DNA of 64,000 nt from positions 62,001-126,000 of the forward strand of contig NZ_RWIR01000035.1 of assembly GCF_009764265.1 (NCBI RefSeq). The letters run 5' to 3'. The notes under the pieces were generated by a model. The model did no database searches, had not been told where the DNA came from, and worked only from the letters and a program-made list of their open reading frames with translations. Each line of letters begins with the position of its first letter. Within the stretch, counting starts at the first letter, position 1. Positions 1 through 9,106 of this stretch are shown here, one piece after another. The position numbers were made by a program, and so were the translations under genes. Origin of the DNA: Pseudomonas sp. PB101. GTDB lineage: Bacteria > Pseudomonadota > Gammaproteobacteria > Pseudomonadales > Pseudomonadaceae.

Positions 1-756
1 GCCGCCCTCGCATTGCTGGCGAGCCTGGGCTTGAGCGGCATTGTCCAGGCCGAAGAGATCCGTGTGATGACTTCCGGCGGTTTCACGGCGGCCTACAAAG
101 TCCTCGGCCCGAAGTTCGCCGCCGCCACCGGCAACACCCTCGACACCGCGCTCGGCCCGTCCATGGGCAAGGCCCCGGAGGCGATTCCCAATCGCCTGGC
201 CCGCGGTGAGCAAGCGGACGTTGTGATCATGGTCGGCTACGCCCTGGACGATCTGATCAAACAAGGCAAGGTCGACCCGGCGTCCCGTGTCGAGCTGGCC
301 GATTCACGCATTGGCCTGGTGGTGCGTGAAGGTGCCCCGAAGCCGGACATCAGCAATGTCGAGGGCCTGAAAAAGACCCTGCTCGAGGCGAAATCGGTCG
401 CCTACTCCGACAGCGCCAGCGGCGTGTACATCGAGCAGCAGTTGTTCAAGCGCCTGGGTATCGAAGCGCAACTCAAGCCCAAGTCGACCATGGTGCCGAA
501 GATCCCCGTGGGCTCGGTGGTCGCCACTGGCGACTATCAACTGGGCTTCCAGCAAGTCAGCGAATTGTTGCCGGTGCCGGGGGTGAGTTTCGTGGCGAAG
601 ATTCCGGAGCCAGTGCAGTCGGTCACCCGGTTTGCCGCCGGTATCCCGGTCGGTGCCCGGCACCCGGCCGAAGCCAGGGCCTTGCTTGAATACATGGCCT
701 CGGCCCAGGCGCAACCGGATGTGAAGGCGACCGGGCTGGACTCGGTCAGCCGCTGA
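1..756 (+). CDS. ModA-like periplasmic substrate-binding protein (5' end outside window)
   Basis: The reading frame is open from the first base, so the start lies upstream. The visible part begins inside a signal peptide (an Ala/Leu-rich stretch ending near VQAEE), followed by a mature domain of about 235 residues. Phrases such as VMTSGGFTAAYK, the ADVVIM segment and the C-terminal AARALLEYMAS-type helix fit the molybdate-binding-protein-like (ModA/SBP_bac_11) fold. Proteins of this type bind an oxyanion or small organic acid in the periplasm. No modB or modC genes are visible to the right, so the ligand is unknown and it may be an orphan binding protein. Its stop overlaps the 3' end of the convergent LysR gene by 11 bp. 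Confidence 0.8.
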   Translation, partial: AALALLASLGLSGIVQAEEIRVMTSGGFTAAYKVLGPKFAAATGNTLDTALGPSMGKAPEAIPNRLARGEQADVVIMVGYALDDLIKQGKVDPASRVELADSRIGLVVREGAPKPDISNVEGLKKTLLEAKSVAYSDSASGVYIEQQLFKRLGIEAQLKPKSTMVPKIPVGSVVATGDYQLGFQQVSELLPVPGVSFVAKIPEPVQSVTRFAAGIPVGARHPAEARALLEYMASAQAQPDVKATGLDSVSR

Positions 757-1660
757 CCGCCGGCTGCACGACTTTCATCTCTATCACCAGCCGTTCCAGT
801 TCAAGTGCCGCCGGGGTCAGGGTTCGACCCCGGCGCTTGATCAGACCGACGCTGCGCATCACTTGCGGATCGGTCAACGGCACCCGCGTCAGGATCGGAT
901 GATCCGCCGCCGGCATCGCCATCAGCGGCACCGCCGCCACGCCCAATCCGGCCTCGACCAGACCGATCATGGTCGTCACATGCCGGGTTTCGCAGATGCT
1001 CGGCCGCTGCGGCACCACGCCGGTCAGTGCCTGATCCAGCAGAAACCGGTTGCCGGAGGTTTTATCCAGCGAGATGTAATCCTGCTGATAGAACTCGTCC
1101 CAGGTCACGCTGCTGCGCCCCGCCAGCGGATGATCACGCCGGCACGCCACGACATACCCTTCCTGCACCAGCGGCTCGAAATCCACTTCGGCTTCCAGCG
1201 TGCCCATGAAGCTCAGGCCGAAATCCGCCTCGCCATTGACCACCGCGCTCAAAACTTCGTGGGCACTGGAATCGAGCACCTTGACCTTGATTCGCGGAAA
1301 CTGGCGGTGATAGTGCGCGATCACCCGCGGCATGAAGTAATACGCCGCCGACGGCACGCAGGCGACCGTAACGTGGCCGAGCCGGGTCGAAGCGACTTCG
1401 CTGATGCCCAGCAACGCCACGTCCAGATCGTCCAGCAGGCGCTCGACGCTGGGCATGAAACCGCGTCCGGCCTGAGTCAGGCTGACCTTGCGCGTGGTGC
1501 GTTCGAACAGCCGCACGCCAAGGGCGTCTTCGAGTTTTTCAATGCGCCGGCTCAAGGCCGGCTGGGAAATGCGCACCGCATCGGCGGCCTTGCGAAAGCT
1601 GCCCTGCTCGACCACGGCACGGAAGGCTTGCAGGTCATTGAGGTCGAAGTTGATCGCCAT
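746..1660 (-). CDS. LysR-family transcriptional regulator
   Basis: 304 residues, the usual length for a LysR regulator. An N-terminal winged helix-turn-helix spans residues 1-65 (RAVVEQGSFRKAADAV, then SQPALSRRIEKLE). A periplasmic-binding-protein-like effector domain follows from about residue 90 (LGHVTVACVPSAAYYFMPRV). It is convergent with the ModA-like gene and transcribed away from the DUF1624-type gene, with about 180 bp between the two starts. The effector is unknown. Having a binding protein as immediate neighbour suggests, but does not show, a common metabolite. Confidence 0.9.
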   Translation of the reverse strand: MAINFDLNDLQAFRAVVEQGSFRKAADAVRISQPALSRRIEKLEDALGVRLFERTTRKVSLTQAGRGFMPSVERLLDDLDVALLGISEVASTRLGHVTVACVPSAAYYFMPRVIAHYHRQFPRIKVKVLDSSAHEVLSAVVNGEADFGLSFMGTLEAEVDFEPLVQEGYVVACRRDHPLAGRSSVTWDEFYQQDYISLDKTSGNRFLLDQALTGVVPQRPSICETRHVTTMIGLVEAGLGVAAVPLMAMPAADHPILTRVPLTDPQVMRSVGLIKRRGRTLTPAALELERLVIEMKVVQPAVSG

Positions 1661-1838
1661 GGGTTACTCGGCAGCAAAGCGGATTGATCAGCTTATTGTA
1701 TAAATGTAACCAATTGATGCAAAGACCTATTGAACAGGGCGACGCCTTCTGCCCGATATTGAAACGTTATATAATATCTAAACATGATCTGTCGGTCGTT
1801 TACCGGCACAGCTATCCACTTCCTGCCTGCGACTTTCG

Positions 1839-3011
1839 ATGACAAACCCTATTCAAATCCCGCCCATCACAACCCTGAGCCAACGCCTGATGTCCATCGA
1901 TGCCCTAAGGGGGTTGGTGATGATTTTCATGTTGCTGGATCACGTGCGCGAAACGTTCTTTCTGCACCGCCAGGTCGCCGACCCGATGGTCATCGACAGC
2001 ACGGAGCCGACATTGTTTTTCAGCCGGACGCTCGCCCATTTATGTGCGCCGGTGTTCGTTCTTCTCACCGGACTCTCAGCTTTCCTGTACGGCGAAAAAC
2101 ACCAGGGCAAGAACGAAGTGTCGATGTTCCTGTTCAAGCGTGGCTTGTTCCTGGTTCTGCTGGAGTTCACCTTGGTGAATTTCGCCTGGACGTTCCAGTT
2201 CCCGCCCAATGTGATTTACCTGCAGGTGATCTGGGCGATTGGTATCAGCATGATTGCCCTCGCAGCACTGGTCTGGCTGCCTCGACCCATCCTGTGTGTC
2301 CTGGGTCTGGCCATCATTGCCGGACACAACCTGCTCGACTCTCTGCACTTCCCGAGCGGATCGGCGATGCACCTGCCCTGGGCCATTTTGCATGATCGCG
2401 GCTGGATCGAATTCTCCGACAGCTTGCGCCTGCGCACTTCCTACCCGGTGCTGCCGTGGATAGGTGTCATCGCCCTGGGTTACTGCATCGGCCCCTGGTT
2501 CGCACGCCCGGCCTCGACCGCCGGGCGTCAGCGCTACCTGTTGCTCGCCGGGGTCGGCGCATTGCTCGGTTTCATCGCCCTGCGCCTGATCAACGGTTAT
2601 GGCGAGGCACATTGGAGGGTTTATGAAAGCACCACACAAACCTTCATGAGTTTCTTCAACATCACAAAATACCCCCCCTCCCTGCTGTTCCTGGCTCTGA
2701 CGCTGGGTGCAGGGCTGTTGCTGCTTCTTGGCTTTGAGCGGGCTCGGCAACGCAAATGGATAAGCACCCTGGCGGTATTGGGTGCGGCACCGATGTTCTT
2801 CTACTTGCTCCATCTTTATGTGTTGAAAATGCTGTATCTGATCAGCGTGGGGTGGTTCGGTCTGAACCAGGGCGACTACTTCGGTTTCGACGGCATTTGG
2901 GCGGTGTGGCTGACGGCAGTGCTCTTGACTGCAGCGCTTTACTTACCGGTGCGCTGGTTCGCGGCATTGAAGGCGCGTCGTCGGGATATCGGCTGGCTCA
3001 AATACTTCTGA
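1839..3011 (+). CDS. DUF1624/heparan-N-acetyltransferase-like membrane protein
   Basis: 390 residues with about ten hydrophobic segments. The N-terminus RLMSIDALRGLVMIFMLLDHVRE is the signature of the DUF1624 and acyltransferase-3-like membrane families, which share this first helix with eukaryotic HGSNAT. The likely role is membrane-embedded acyl transfer or an uncharacterised membrane function; no substrate can be assigned. The next gene starts 60 bp downstream on the same strand, so co-transcription is possible. The chosen ATG has only a weak ribosome-binding site. A second in-frame ATG (at MSIDALRG, 17 codons in) sits directly before the conserved motif and is an alternative start. Confidence 0.75.
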   Translation: MTNPIQIPPITTLSQRLMSIDALRGLVMIFMLLDHVRETFFLHRQVADPMVIDSTEPTLFFSRTLAHLCAPVFVLLTGLSAFLYGEKHQGKNEVSMFLFKRGLFLVLLEFTLVNFAWTFQFPPNVIYLQVIWAIGISMIALAALVWLPRPILCVLGLAIIAGHNLLDSLHFPSGSAMHLPWAILHDRGWIEFSDSLRLRTSYPVLPWIGVIALGYCIGPWFARPASTAGRQRYLLLAGVGALLGFIALRLINGYGEAHWRVYESTTQTFMSFFNITKYPPSLLFLALTLGAGLLLLLGFERARQRKWISTLAVLGAAPMFFYLLHLYVLKMLYLISVGWFGLNQGDYFGFDGIWAVWLTAVLLTAALYLPVRWFAALKARRRDIGWLKYF

Positions 3012-3071
3012 TCGGAGCCCGATTCCCTTTATTCTTGTCACCCCGCTGTCCCGAGTCCTGGAGTTTCGCCC

Positions 3072-4880
3072 ATGCCCCATGAAGGCAACCTGCTACAAGC
3101 CGCTGTCGTGTTTCTGCTGGCGGCCGTACTCATCGTCCCCTTGGCCAAGCGCCTGCAACTGGGGGCGGTGCTGGGTTACCTGTTCGCCGGCGTGATCATC
3201 GGCCCGTCGGTGCTGGGGCTGATCGACAACCCGCAAAGCGTCGCCAACATTTCCGAACTCGGTGTGGTGTTGCTGCTGTTCATCATCGGCCTGGAACTGT
3301 CGCCGCGACGCTTGTGGGTGATGCGTAAATCGGTGTTCGGCGTAGGCCTGGCGCAAGTGCTGCTGACCGGTTCGGTGATCGGCGTGGTGGCGCTGTGGGG
3401 CTTTGCCCAGCCACTGAACACCGCGATCGTCCTCGGCCTCGGCCTGGCGCTGTCGTCCACGGCGTTCGGCCTGCAAAGCCTGGCCGAACGCAAGGAACTG
3501 ACCAGCCCGCACGGGCGGCTGGCGTTCGCCATCCTGCTGTTTCAGGACATCGCCGCGATCCCGTTGATCGCCATGGTGCCGTTGCTGGCTGGCGGCGATC
3601 ACAGCACCAGCGCCAGCGAAGACCTCAATCATGGCCTGCAAGTGCTGGTCAGCATCGCCGTGGTGGTGATCGGCGGGCGTTATCTGCTGCGACCGGTGTT
3701 TCGCGTGGTGACCAAGACCGCGTTGCCGGAAGTCTCCACCGCCACCGCGTTGCTGGTGGTGATCGGCACGGCCTGGCTGATGGAACTGGCGGGGATTTCC
3801 ATGGCCCTGGGCGCCTTCCTCGCCGGCCTGCTGCTGGCGGACTCCGAGTATCGCCATGAACTGGAAGCCCAGATCGAGCCCTTCAAGGGCCTGTTGCTGG
3901 GGCTGTTTTTCATCAGCGTCGGCATGGGCGCGAACCTGAGCCTGTTGCTGAGCATGCCGGTCGCGGTGCTGGCCCTGACCCTGCTGCTGATCGCGATCAA
4001 ACTGCCGCTGCTGTTCATTGTCGGTCGACTGGCCGGTGGCTTGAAGAAGGTCAGTGCGGTCCGTCTGGGCATCGTGTTGGCGGCCGGTGGCGAGTTTGCC
4101 TTCGTGGTGTTCAAGATCGGTCGCGATCACGGGCTGTTCGCGGCACAACTGTATGACCTGCTGGTGCTGACCATCACGCTGTCCATGGCGGTGACGCCGC
4201 TGTTGCTGTTGGTGTGCGCACGCCTGGTCAGCCCGAAAGTGCAGCCGGTGGAAGTGCCGGAAAAATTCCGCGAAATCGACGCCGACGCGCCACGGGTGGT
4301 GATTGCGGGCATGGGCCGCATGGGCCAGATCGTCGCGCGGATCCTGCGCGCGCAGAACATCAGGTTCGTGGCCCTCGACACCTCGGTGGAAACCATCGAA
4401 CTGTCGCGCAGTTTCGGTGGCGTACCGGTGTTCTACGGCGACCCGATGCGCCCGGAAATCCTCAACGCGGCCAAGGTCGGCGAAGCCGAGTATTTCGTGA
4501 TCGCCACCGACGACCCGGACACCAACATCAAGACCGCCGAACTGGTGCGCAAGCTCTACCCGCATATGAAGATCATCGCCCGCGCCCGCAACCGCCAGCA
4601 CGTGCACCGGCTGATGGACGTCGGCGCCCATGCCGTGCGCGAAACCTTTTATTCGAGCCTGGAAATGAGCCGGCAAACCCTGATCGGGTTGGGGCTGACC
4701 CAGGCCCAGGCGGATGCGCGGATCAAACGCTTCAAGCAACACGACGAAGAGGTGCTGGAGGCCCAGCATGCGGTGTATGACGATGCGGTGAAGGTGATGC
4801 AGACGGCGCAGGAAGCGCGGGTTGAATTGGCCAGGTTATTCGAGTCGGATCAACTGCAGGAGCAAGCGGGGACAAAATGA
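3072..4880 (+). CDS. kefC: KefB/KefC-type potassium:proton antiporter
   Basis: 602 residues, close to E. coli KefB (601) and KefC (620). Residues 1-390 form the CPA2 antiporter domain with about 12 membrane segments (for example QLGAVLGYLFAGVIIGPSVL and LFQDIAAIPLIAMVPLL). From about residue 410 a cytoplasmic RCK/TrkA-N domain begins with GMGRMGQIVARIL, a dinucleotide-binding GxGxxG motif, followed by a short charged tail. Members export potassium in exchange for protons and, in the Kef subgroup, are gated by glutathione adducts to protect against electrophiles. No KefF or KefG ancillary flavoprotein is adjacent, so glutathione gating is not established. The exact paralogue cannot be decided by eye. 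Confidence 0.88.
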   Translation: MPHEGNLLQAAVVFLLAAVLIVPLAKRLQLGAVLGYLFAGVIIGPSVLGLIDNPQSVANISELGVVLLLFIIGLELSPRRLWVMRKSVFGVGLAQVLLTGSVIGVVALWGFAQPLNTAIVLGLGLALSSTAFGLQSLAERKELTSPHGRLAFAILLFQDIAAIPLIAMVPLLAGGDHSTSASEDLNHGLQVLVSIAVVVIGGRYLLRPVFRVVTKTALPEVSTATALLVVIGTAWLMELAGISMALGAFLAGLLLADSEYRHELEAQIEPFKGLLLGLFFISVGMGANLSLLLSMPVAVLALTLLLIAIKLPLLFIVGRLAGGLKKVSAVRLGIVLAAGGEFAFVVFKIGRDHGLFAAQLYDLLVLTITLSMAVTPLLLLVCARLVSPKVQPVEVPEKFREIDADAPRVVIAGMGRMGQIVARILRAQNIRFVALDTSVETIELSRSFGGVPVFYGDPMRPEILNAAKVGEAEYFVIATDDPDTNIKTAELVRKLYPHMKIIARARNRQHVHRLMDVGAHAVRETFYSSLEMSRQTLIGLGLTQAQADARIKRFKQHDEEVLEAQHAVYDDAVKVMQTAQEARVELARLFESDQLQEQAGTK

Positions 4881-4897
4881 GGTGAATTCGAGGGCCC

Positions 4898-4964
4898 CAT
4901 CGCCGGCAAGCCGGCTCCTACAAATTCATCGCAACCCTGTGGGAGCTGGCTTGCCAGCGATGAA
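4898..4964. repeat. REPIN (inverted pair of REP hairpins)
   Basis: Two REP hairpins in inverted orientation separated by about 15 bp. The left one contains CGCCGGCAAGCCGGCTCCTA and the right one GGGAGCTGGCTTGCCAGCG. The pair fills the gap between the antiporter and alkC. The hairpin arms differ (CCGG versus CTGG) but each pairs internally. Confidence 0.85.
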
Positions 4965-5007
4965 CGATAACGCGGTGTGATGGATCAACAACTACCAAGG
5001 AACCACC

Positions 5008-6105
5008 ATGACTGACCAACCTGCCCCCGCCCTCAAGGAAATCTTCAACGCCGAGCGCCTCAAGCACATCGCCACAGAGATGACGGCGGTGTATCCCGAT
5101 TTTGAGGGCAAAAAATTCCTCAAGCTGGCCCAATCCGGCCTGGCGGACCTCAGCGTGATGCAGCGCATGGCCCGGGTCAGCGAGTGCCTCCACGCGGTGT
5201 TGCCGCTGGACTACGAGGCGTCGCTGCAGGTGCTGCGCGCCCTCGCCCCGCGTCTGAACAGCGGTTTTGTCAGCATGTGCCTGCCGCACTATGTCGCCAC
5301 CTATGGCGCCCATGCGTTCGACGTATCGATGGACGCGCTGAAGTACTTCACTACCTTCGGCTCCTCGGAATTCGCGATCCGCCATTTCCTGCGCAGCGAC
5401 CTCGAGCGTTCGCTGCGGCTGATGCATGACTGGTCGCTGGATGACAACGAACACGTACGGCGCCTGGCCAGTGAAGGCTGTCGGCCACGCCTGCCCTGGT
5501 CATTCCGGCTGGAACCGGTTCAGGCCGATCCGACACTCGCGGCGAAAATCCTCGACAACCTCAAGGCCGACACCAGTCTCTACGTGCGCAAGTCCGTGGC
5601 CAATCACCTCAACGACATCACCAAGGATCACCCCGACTGGGTGCTGGACCTGATCGAAGGCTGGGCGCTGGACGACCGGCACAGCGCATGGATCGCCAGA
5701 CACGCCTTGCGCAGCCTGATCAAACAGGGCAACCAGCGGGCGCTGGCGATCATCGGCGCGGGCGGCAAGCCTGAAGTGGAGATCGTCGATGTGAAAGTCG
5801 AACCGCCGGTGATTGGCCTGGGCGAAAAGATCACCCTGTCGTTTGCCGTCCGATCGACCGTTGAAACCAGTCAGCGCCTGGTCATCGATTACGCCATCGA
5901 CTACGTCAAGGCCAACGGCAGCACCTCGGCGAAGGTGTTCAAGCTCAAGGCGCTGACATTGCCCGGCAATGCGCTCGAAGCCGTCAGCCGTGGCCAGCAC
6001 ATCAAGGAACTCACCACCCGCCGGCATTATGCGGGGCGCCATGCGGTGCATGTCATGGTCAATGGTGAACGGCTGGCCAGTACGGCGTTCGAGATTCTTG
6101 TTTAA
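5008..6105 (+). CDS. alkC: AlkC-type DNA alkylation repair glycosylase
   Basis: 365 residues. The first ~255 residues form helical HEAT-like repeats (for example EHVRRLASEGCRPRLPW and LYVRKSVANHLNDITKDHPDWVLDLIEGW, the latter typical of AlkC/AlkD proteins). The last ~105 residues form a predicted beta-rich Ig-like domain (VKVEPPVIGLGEKITLSF). HEAT repeats followed by an Ig-like domain is the architecture described for Pseudomonas AlkC, a non-base-flipping glycosylase that removes cationic 3-methylcytosine and 3-methyladenine lesions. AlkD lacks the second domain. It is monocistronic and flanked by REPINs. An AAGGAACCACC ribosome-binding site precedes the ATG. Confidence 0.88.
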   Translation: MTDQPAPALKEIFNAERLKHIATEMTAVYPDFEGKKFLKLAQSGLADLSVMQRMARVSECLHAVLPLDYEASLQVLRALAPRLNSGFVSMCLPHYVATYGAHAFDVSMDALKYFTTFGSSEFAIRHFLRSDLERSLRLMHDWSLDDNEHVRRLASEGCRPRLPWSFRLEPVQADPTLAAKILDNLKADTSLYVRKSVANHLNDITKDHPDWVLDLIEGWALDDRHSAWIARHALRSLIKQGNQRALAIIGAGGKPEVEIVDVKVEPPVIGLGEKITLSFAVRSTVETSQRLVIDYAIDYVKANGSTSAKVFKLKALTLPGNALEAVSRGQHIKELTTRRHYAGRHAVHVMVNGERLASTAFEILV

Positions 6106-6134
6106 AACTTGAGATGGATATTGGATGTGCCGCC

Positions 6135-6232
6135 GCCATCGCGGGCAAGCCCGCTCCCACAGGTTTTTGTGTTGTTCACACTAACTGTGTAACACAGCAG
6201 ATCCCTGTGGGAGCTGGCTTGCCAGCGATGGC
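6135..6232. repeat. REPIN
   Basis: Inverted pair: CATCGCGGGCAAGCCCGCTC on the left and GGGAGCTGGCTTGCCAGCGA on the right, with about 50 bp between. It lies in the 3'-3' gap between alkC and the LysR gene and may help end transcription of both. Confidence 0.8.
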
Positions 6233-6238
6233 GCCAAC

Positions 6239-7129
6239 TCAGGCACCGCCCAACAACAACCCCTGCTCCCGCTCACACAACTCCACCACATAATCCCACA
6301 ACACCCGCAGCCGCACCGACTTGTGCAGCTCCCGACGAGTACTGATCCAGTAACTGCGCTGGATGCTTTCGTCCGGCAGCAACGGCACCAGACCGGGATC
6401 GGCGCTGGCCATGTAGCACGGCAGCACCGCGATCCCCAGGCCTGAGCGCGCGGCCTGTTGCTGGGCGATCACGCTGGTGCTGTGAAACACCACCCGCGGG
6501 TTGCGGCAGAAACTGTTGAGGAACATCAGTTCCTGGCTGAACAGCAGGTCATCGACGTAACCGATCCAGGCGTGGCGCCCCAGGTCTTCACGGCTGTGCA
6601 GCGGTGGCGAACGGTCGAGGTAGTCCTGGCTGGCGTACAGCGCCAGGCGATAGTCAGTGAGTTTGCGCGTGACCAGCATGTCGGCGGCCGGACGCTCCAG
6701 GTGGATGCTGATTTCCGCCTCGCGGTTGAGGATGCTGACAAAACGCGGCACCGCCACCAGTTCCACTTCCAGCCCCGGATAACGCTCGAACAAGCCGTTC
6801 ATGCGACTGGCGAGGAACATGATGCCCAGCCCCTCCGTCACCCCGACGCGGATCTTGCCCAGCGGCGCGGTGGACTGAGTGATTTCCTCCTGGGCGAGCA
6901 GCGCCACGTTCTCCATGGCCTCGGCGTGTTTAAGCAACGCCTCGCCCGCCGGGGTCATCTCATAGCCCTGGGCATGCTGGACGAACAACGCCGTGCCGAG
7001 ACTCTTTTCGATGGCCTCGATGTGCCGTGCCACGGTGGCATGGGTGGTGTTCAGGCGACGGGCTGCCGTGAGCAATCGCCCGCTGCGCTGCAATTCGAGA
7101 AAAAACCGCAGGTCATTCCAGTCGAACAT
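6239..7129 (-). CDS. LysR-family transcriptional regulator
   Basis: 296 residues from the ATG of MFDWNDLRFFLELQRSG. An upstream in-frame ATG would add 20 residues without LysR homology, so the internal start is preferred. The N-terminal HTH (LLTAARRLNTTHATVARHIEAIEKSLG) with the FDWNDLRFF opening is typical of the LysR subgroup that includes Pseudomonas PtxR/GcvA-like proteins. It is divergent from the GMC oxidoreductase gene with 131 bp between starts, so that gene is the probable target. It is tail-to-tail with alkC. Confidence 0.9.
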   Translation of the reverse strand: MFDWNDLRFFLELQRSGRLLTAARRLNTTHATVARHIEAIEKSLGTALFVQHAQGYEMTPAGEALLKHAEAMENVALLAQEEITQSTAPLGKIRVGVTEGLGIMFLASRMNGLFERYPGLEVELVAVPRFVSILNREAEISIHLERPAADMLVTRKLTDYRLALYASQDYLDRSPPLHSREDLGRHAWIGYVDDLLFSQELMFLNSFCRNPRVVFHSTSVIAQQQAARSGLGIAVLPCYMASADPGLVPLLPDESIQRSYWISTRRELHKSVRLRVLWDYVVELCEREQGLLLGGA

Positions 7130-7260
7130 GAAGCGTCCTTGTTCTTTGCTGTTCGGGATGCTGTTTAAAAACGCACAGCGGCTGCGCAAAAACTAACATT
7201 CTTTTGACGAAAGCTAACAACTAGGATGACAGACAACAAGAACAACAAACGAGGTCAGGG

Positions 7261-8907
7261 ATGCAGGCTTCCCTTGATGAATACGATTACATCGTGGTCG
7301 GGGCCGGGCCGGCCGGGTGTCTGCTGGCCAATCGACTGTCGGCCAACCCGCAACAGCGCGTATTGCTGCTCGAAGCCGGCGGCCGCGACAACTATGCCTG
7401 GATCCACATCCCCGTTGGTTACCTGTACTGCATCGGCAACCCGCGCACCGACTGGTGTTTCAAGACCGAAGCGCAACCGGGGTTGCAAGGCCGCGCCCTG
7501 AGCTACCCGCGCGGCAAGGTGCTGGGCGGCTGCTCCTCGATCAACGGCATGATCTACATGCGCGGCCAGGCCGGCGACTACGATAGCTGGGCCGCCGACG
7601 GCAATCCTGGCTGGAGCTGGCAAGACGTGTTGCCACTGTTTAAACAGAGTGAAAATCACTTTGCCGGCGCCGCCGAATTTCACGGCGCCGCGGGCGAATG
7701 GCGAGTGGAACGCCAGCGCCTGTCATGGCCGATTCTCGACGCCTTCCGCAGCGCCGCCGAACAAAGCGGCATCGCCGGCATCGATGACTTCAACCAGGGC
7801 GACAACGAAGGTTGCGGCTATTTCCAGGTCAATCAGAAGTCCGGTATCCGCTGGAATGCGGCCAAGGCCTTTCTCAAACCGGTGCGCCAGCGTCCCAACC
7901 TCACTGTACTGACCGGGGTCGAAGTCGACCGCGTGCTGCTGGACAATGGCCGCGCAGCGGCGGTCAGCGCCCGCTGGCAAGGCCAGGCGAAAACCTTCAA
8001 GGCCCGCAAGGAAATCATCCTCTGCGCCGGCTCGGTGGGTTCGCCGGGCATCCTGCAACGTTCCGGCATCGGCCCGCGCCCGCTGCTGGAACGGCTGGGC
8101 ATCGGCGTCGCCCATGAGCTGCCCGGTGTCGGCGGCAATTTGCAGGATCACCTGCAACTGCGACTGATCTACAAGCTGGAAAACGCCCGCACCCTGAACC
8201 AGATTGCCGGCAGCCTGTGGGGCAAGATGGGCATGGGCCTGCGCTACCTGTACGACCGCAGCGGGCCGCTGTCCATGGCGCCAAGCCAGTTGGGCGCCTT
8301 TGCCCGCTCGGGGCCGGAACAGACCTCGGCCAACCTTGAATATCACGTGCAGCCGCTGTCGCTGGAGCGCTTTGGCGAACCGCTGCATGCCTTCCCGGCA
8401 TTCACCGCATCGGTCTGTGATTTGCGCCCGCAAAGCCGTGGCCGGGTGGATATCCGCTCGGCCGATCCGCAGGAAGCACCGCTGATCCAGCCCAACTACC
8501 TCAGCCACCCCGAAGACCTGCGGGTCGCCGCCGACGCCATCCGCCTGACCCGGCGCATCGTTGCCGCACCGGCCTTGCGTGCCTTCAACCCGGTGGAATA
8601 CCTGCCCGGCGCCAGCCTGCAAAGTGAAGAACAACTGCACGAAGCCGCCGCGCGCATCGGCACGACGATTTTCCATCCGGTGGGCACCTGCCGCATGGGC
8701 AACGACGCCGACGCCGTGGTCGATGCGCAACTCAAGGTCCACGGCGTCCCCGGCCTGCGCATCGCCGACGCCTCGATCATGCCGCGCATCACCTCGGGCA
8801 ACACCTGCTCGCCGACGCTGATGATTGCCGAGAAGGCGGCGCAGATGATTCTCAACCCAGACGCAAGGAAACTCACTCAACCCATGGAGCTGGCAGCAAA
8901 CATCTGA
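7261..8907 (+). CDS. GMC-family FAD-dependent oxidoreductase (choline/alcohol dehydrogenase type)
   Basis: 548 residues. The FAD-binding Rossmann motif is at residues 14-19 (VVGAGPAG) with the ribose-binding acidic residue at LLLEAGG. The second GMC signature is seen in YPRGKVLGGCSSINGM, and the catalytic His lies in HPVGTCRMG near the C-terminus. The usual GNTNAPT ending is GNTCSPT here. The family oxidises alcohols such as choline, glucose or polyethylene glycols; the substrate is not evident. GAGGTCAGGG just before the ATG is a good ribosome-binding site. Context is a divergent LysR regulator and a downstream MHS-family carrier, suggesting uptake and oxidation of one compound. Confidence 0.88.
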   Translation: MQASLDEYDYIVVGAGPAGCLLANRLSANPQQRVLLLEAGGRDNYAWIHIPVGYLYCIGNPRTDWCFKTEAQPGLQGRALSYPRGKVLGGCSSINGMIYMRGQAGDYDSWAADGNPGWSWQDVLPLFKQSENHFAGAAEFHGAAGEWRVERQRLSWPILDAFRSAAEQSGIAGIDDFNQGDNEGCGYFQVNQKSGIRWNAAKAFLKPVRQRPNLTVLTGVEVDRVLLDNGRAAAVSARWQGQAKTFKARKEIILCAGSVGSPGILQRSGIGPRPLLERLGIGVAHELPGVGGNLQDHLQLRLIYKLENARTLNQIAGSLWGKMGMGLRYLYDRSGPLSMAPSQLGAFARSGPEQTSANLEYHVQPLSLERFGEPLHAFPAFTASVCDLRPQSRGRVDIRSADPQEAPLIQPNYLSHPEDLRVAADAIRLTRRIVAAPALRAFNPVEYLPGASLQSEEQLHEAAARIGTTIFHPVGTCRMGNDADAVVDAQLKVHGVPGLRIADASIMPRITSGNTCSPTLMIAEKAAQMILNPDARKLTQPMELAANI

Positions 8908-8918
8908 ACACGGACAAA

Positions 8919-9008
8919 TGTAGGAGCCGGCTTGCTGGCGATTGCGGCGAATCAGTCAACATTGATTTCGCGCCAGACAACGTCATCGCCAGCAAGCCGG
9001 CTCCTACA
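8919..9008. repeat. REPIN
   Basis: TGTAGGAGCCGGCTTGCTGG at the left and its inverted partner CCAGCAAGCCGGCTCCTACA at the right, about 50 bp apart. It lies between the oxidoreductase and transporter genes. Confidence 0.85.
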
Positions 9009-9106
9009 CAAACGAATACACCCGATGCATCGATGTAGCGGCACCCGCCCACAAGGCCGGCGCCGACAGTGGAACAACAAAAACAATCACTGTGAGGGAT
9101 ACCGGT

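Noticed and set aside
3093..4769. A 558-codon minus-strand frame across the Kef antiporter gene.
   Set aside because: His/Gln-rich antisense shadow of a membrane protein; no ribosome-binding site or domain.
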